From Halieaceae bacterium (GTDB taxonomy: Bacteria > Pseudomonadota > Gammaproteobacteria > Pseudomonadales > Halieaceae), in contig JAHEEV010000021.1 in assembly GCA_024640505.1 (NCBI GenBank), positions 13,817 to 47,127 of the forward strand: a stretch of DNA of 33,311 nt. Direction: 5' to 3'. A program made the translations under genes and the position numbers. Under the pieces are notes generated by a model. It was given only the letters and a program-made list of their open reading frames with translations, ran no database searches and was not told the DNA's origin. Below, piece after piece: positions 30,940-33,311 of the stretch; within the stretch, counting starts at the first letter, position 1; each line of letters begins with the position of its first letter.

Positions 30940-33311
30940 GTGAGCAAGGTTACAGAGCAGCAGCACACCCCCATGATGCAGCAATACCTTCGCATCAAGG
31001 CGGAGCACCCCCGGGACCTGGTCTTCTACCGGATGGGAGATTTTTACGAGCTGTTCTACGACGATGCCAGAAAGGCAGCTGAACTGCTGGATATCACCCT
31101 GACCGCCCGGGGCAAGTCCGCCGGGGAGCCGATCCCCATGGCCGGCGTACCCTACCACGCCGCCGAGAACTACCTGGCCCGACTGGTCAGGGCGGGTGTA
31201 TCCGTTGCGATCGCCGAGCAGATCGGTGATCCCGCTGCCAGCAAGGGGCCGGTGGAGCGGAAAGTGGTCAGAGTGGTCACCCCCGGCACGCTGTCGGACG
31301 AGGCCCTGCTGGATGACCGGGTGGACAACCTGCTGCTGGCGGTCACACATCACCAGGAGCAGTACGGCATCGCGTACCTGGACCTCAGTACCGGTCGCTT
31401 CCGGGTGCTGGAGGTGGCAGGGGACGAAGCGCTCACGGGCGAACTGCAACGCCTGGACCCTGCCGAGACCCTTTACTGCGATACCATCGGCCACACGGCC
31501 ATTACCGGGCGCTCCGGTGCCCGCAGCCAGCCCGCCTGGGAGTTCGATACCGAGAGCGCGCGACGGGCCCTGAACACCCAGTTCCAGACCCATGACCTGA
31601 AGGGCTTCGGCTGCGACGATCTGGAGCTGGCCATCGGGGCGGCAGGCTGCCTGCTGCAGTACGTCAAGGACACCCAGCGCAGCAGCCTGCCGCATATCCG
31701 CAACCTGGGACACGAGAGCCGCAGCGAGAGCGTGATCCTGGATGCCGCCACCCGGCGCAACCTGGAAATCGATACCAACCTGGCAGGCGGCGAGACAAAT
31801 ACCCTGTTCTCGGTGATGGACCACGCGGTGACCGCTATGGGCAGCCGCCTGCTCCGGCGCTGGCTGCACCGGCCCCTGACAGACATTGGCGTGCTGGAGG
31901 CCCGCCAGGCCGCGATCCGTTCACTGTGCAACAACTACTACTACGAAACCGTACGCGAGGCCCTCAAGCCTATTGGCGATATGGAGCGCATCCTGACCCG
32001 CGTCGCCCTGCGCTCTGCCCGCCCCAGGGATCTGACCCGCTTGCTCGGCTCGCTGGCCACCCTGCCACGCCTGCGGGGGGAACTGGCCCATTGCGATGCC
32101 CCGCGCCTTGCCGAGCTGAGCCGGCAGGCGGGAGACTATCCGGCACTCTGTGACCTGCTCCAGCGGGCCATTATCGAGAATCCGCCGGTGGTGATCCGCG
32201 ATGGCGGTGTGATCGCCGACGGCTATGACAGTGAACTGGACGAGTTGCGCCAGATCAGCACTCATGCCGGTGACTACCTCCTGGAAATCGAGCAACGGGA
32301 ACGGGAAGCCACCGGCATTTCCACGCTGAAAGTAGGCTACAACCGCGTACATGGGTACTACATCGAGATCTCCCGGGCCCAGTCGGGGTCGGCGCCGGCA
32401 GAATACATCCGCCGCCAGACCCTGAAAAACGCAGAGCGCTTCATTACCCCCGAACTCAAGGCGTTCGAGGACAAGGCCCTGTCCAGCAGGAGTCGGGCGC
32501 TGGCGCGGGAGAAAGCGCTGTACGATGACCTGCTGGAATTGCTCAACGAACAACTGGCCGCGCTGCAGGACACGGCAGCGGCCGTATCAGAGATCGACGT
32601 GCTGGCCAATCTCGCGGAGCGCGCGGACAGTCTCAGCCTGTGTCAGCCGGAGTTCTGCCGCGAGCAGCTGTTCGAGGTCGAACAGGGACGACACCTGGTC
32701 GTGGAACAGGTGCTGGATGAACCCTTTATCGCCAACGATACCCTGCTTGACGACCAGCGGCGCATGCTGCTGATTACCGGTCCGAATATGGGCGGCAAGT
32801 CGACGTATATGCGCCAGAACGCGGTGATCGCCCTGCTGGCCCACATCGGCAGTTACGTGCCGGCCAGCGCGGCACGACTGGCCCCCGTCGATCGCATCTT
32901 CACCCGCATCGGCTCTTCCGATGACCTGGCATCAGGCCGGTCCACGTTCATGGTCGAGATGACCGAGACGGCCAACATCCTGCACAACGCCACCCCGCGC
33001 AGCCTGGTGCTGATGGACGAGGTCGGGCGGGGCACCAGCACCTTCGACGGCCTCAGCCTGGCGTGGGCCGCGGCGGTGGAGCTGGCCACGTCCGTAAAAG
33101 CCTTCACCCTGTTCGCCACCCACTACTTCGAACTCACCGCACTGCCCGAGCAGTGCCCCGGCATGGCCAATGTGCATCTCGACGCCACCGAGCACCAGGA
33201 CCACGTGGTCTTCCTGCACCACATCCAGGAGGGCCCCGCCAATCGCAGCTATGGCCTGCAGGTCGCCAAACTCGCAGGTGTCCCCGGGCCCGTGCTGAAG
33301 GCTGCGAGCGA
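30940..33311 (+). CDS. mutS: DNA mismatch repair protein MutS (3' end cut by window)
   Basis: 790 codons seen, open to the window edge; E. coli MutS has 853 residues, so about 60 are missing. Recognises mispairs and small loops and recruits MutL. The mismatch-contact motif GDFYELF (Phe35, Glu37), the ATP loop [10 protein letters not shown] (from residue 613) and Walker B with signature ([14 protein letters not shown], from about 691) are all intact, and the N-terminus ([15 protein letters not shown]) matches the enterobacterial protein. Start is GTG 30940; an ATG 11 codons later is the alternative. Reading frame was checked at the ATP loop and at the edge and is continuous. Its upstream neighbour is a catabolic SDR, so the accessory region borders a core gene here. 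Confidence 0.97.
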   Translation, partial: MSKVTEQQHTPMMQQYLRIKAEHPRDLVFYRMGDFYELFYDDARKAAELLDITLTARGKSAGEPIPMAGVPYHAAENYLARLVRAGVSVAIAEQIGDPAASKGPVERKVVRVVTPGTLSDEALLDDRVDNLLLAVTHHQEQYGIAYLDLSTGRFRVLEVAGDEALTGELQRLDPAETLYCDTIGHTAITGRSGARSQPAWEFDTESARRALNTQFQTHDLKGFGCDDLELAIGAAGCLLQYVKDTQRSSLPHIRNLGHESRSESVILDAATRRNLEIDTNLAGGETNTLFSVMDHAVTAMGSRLLRRWLHRPLTDIGVLEARQAAIRSLCNNYYYETVREALKPIGDMERILTRVALRSARPRDLTRLLGSLATLPRLRGELAHCDAPRLAELSRQAGDYPALCDLLQRAIIENPPVVIRDGGVIADGYDSELDELRQISTHAGDYLLEIEQREREATGISTLKVGYNRVHGYYIEISRAQSGSAPAEYIRRQTLKNAERFITPELKAFEDKALSSRSRALAREKALYDDLLELLNEQLAALQDTAAAVSEIDVLANLAERADSLSLCQPEFCREQLFEVEQGRHLVVEQVLDEPFIANDTLLDDQRRMLLITGPNMGGKSTYMRQNAVIALLAHIGSYVPASAARLAPVDRIFTRIGSSDDLASGRSTFMVEMTETANILHNATPRSLVLMDEVGRGTSTFDGLSLAWAAAVELATSVKAFTLFATHYFELTALPEQCPGMANVHLDATEHQDHVVFLHHIQEGPANRSYGLQVAKLAGVPGPVLKAAS

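Overview
The window is a GC-rich, densely coded, lipid-catabolic stretch of a gammaproteobacterial chromosome. The 3' end is the housekeeping gene mutS, whose product matches the E. coli protein closely from residue 1. The rest is accessory catabolism: two wax-ester-synthase-type acyltransferases, an acyl-CoA ligase, three acyl-CoA dehydrogenases, several dehydrogenases, two TonB receptors and two transporters. This repertoire is typical of marine, oligotrophic, lipid/sterol/hydrocarbon-using Gammaproteobacteria such as Halieaceae. That placement is an inference from gene content, not a measured result.

Layout. (1) 1-5386: acyl-CoA ligase (-) diverges from a WS/DGAT plus overlapping alpha/beta hydrolase (+); a second WS/DGAT (-) converges on them. 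(2) 5471-9820: three consecutive acyl-CoA dehydrogenases (-), which may run on into the second WS/DGAT, and a TetR regulator (-). (3) 9934-15278: a TonB receptor (+), then a 934-residue secreted protein joining an alpha/beta hydrolase, a c-type cytochrome domain and a PQQ beta-propeller of the polyvinyl-alcohol-dehydrogenase type. (4) 15415-20122: AraC regulator (-) divergent from a lone class I-type HMG-CoA reductase and a second TonB receptor (+), ended by a clear terminator. (5) 20164-22738: spinster-type MFS transporter (-) divergent from an alpha/beta hydrolase, followed by the stump of a flavin monooxygenase gene. (6) 22906-30665: a small outer-membrane barrel (+) converges on a minus-strand run reading SDR, zinc alcohol dehydrogenase, Crp/Fnr-type regulator, acetoacetate-decarboxylase-like protein, 3-hydroxyacyl-CoA dehydrogenase, SDR, GPH transporter. 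(7) 30940-end: mutS, cut by the window edge.

How it fits together. The main non-coding signal is a 16-bp palindrome, TGTCA-N6-TGACA (inner bases CC..GG), present three times, always between genes: at 1695, 21549 and 27995. Downstream of it, a -10-like hexamer lies at almost the same distance (21-22 bases) for four separate transcription units, three of them with a TGC extension. This is the geometry of class II CRP-type activation. The Crp-like protein encoded beside the third site (28031-28732) has Arg-Gln in its recognition helix where CRP has Arg-Glu, as in CooA, which reads TGTCA half-sites. It lacks CRP's cAMP-binding residues. I infer one regulon that joins acyl activation, wax ester synthesis and an uncharacterised acyl-CoA/ketone pathway under an unknown effector.

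The other standout is the hydrolase-cytochrome-quinoprotein fusion beside a TonB receptor: in polyvinyl alcohol breakdown, oxidation and hydrolysis are done by separate proteins, whereas here the two activities appear to sit in one periplasmic chain. No RNA genes, insertion sequences or CRISPR arrays were seen.
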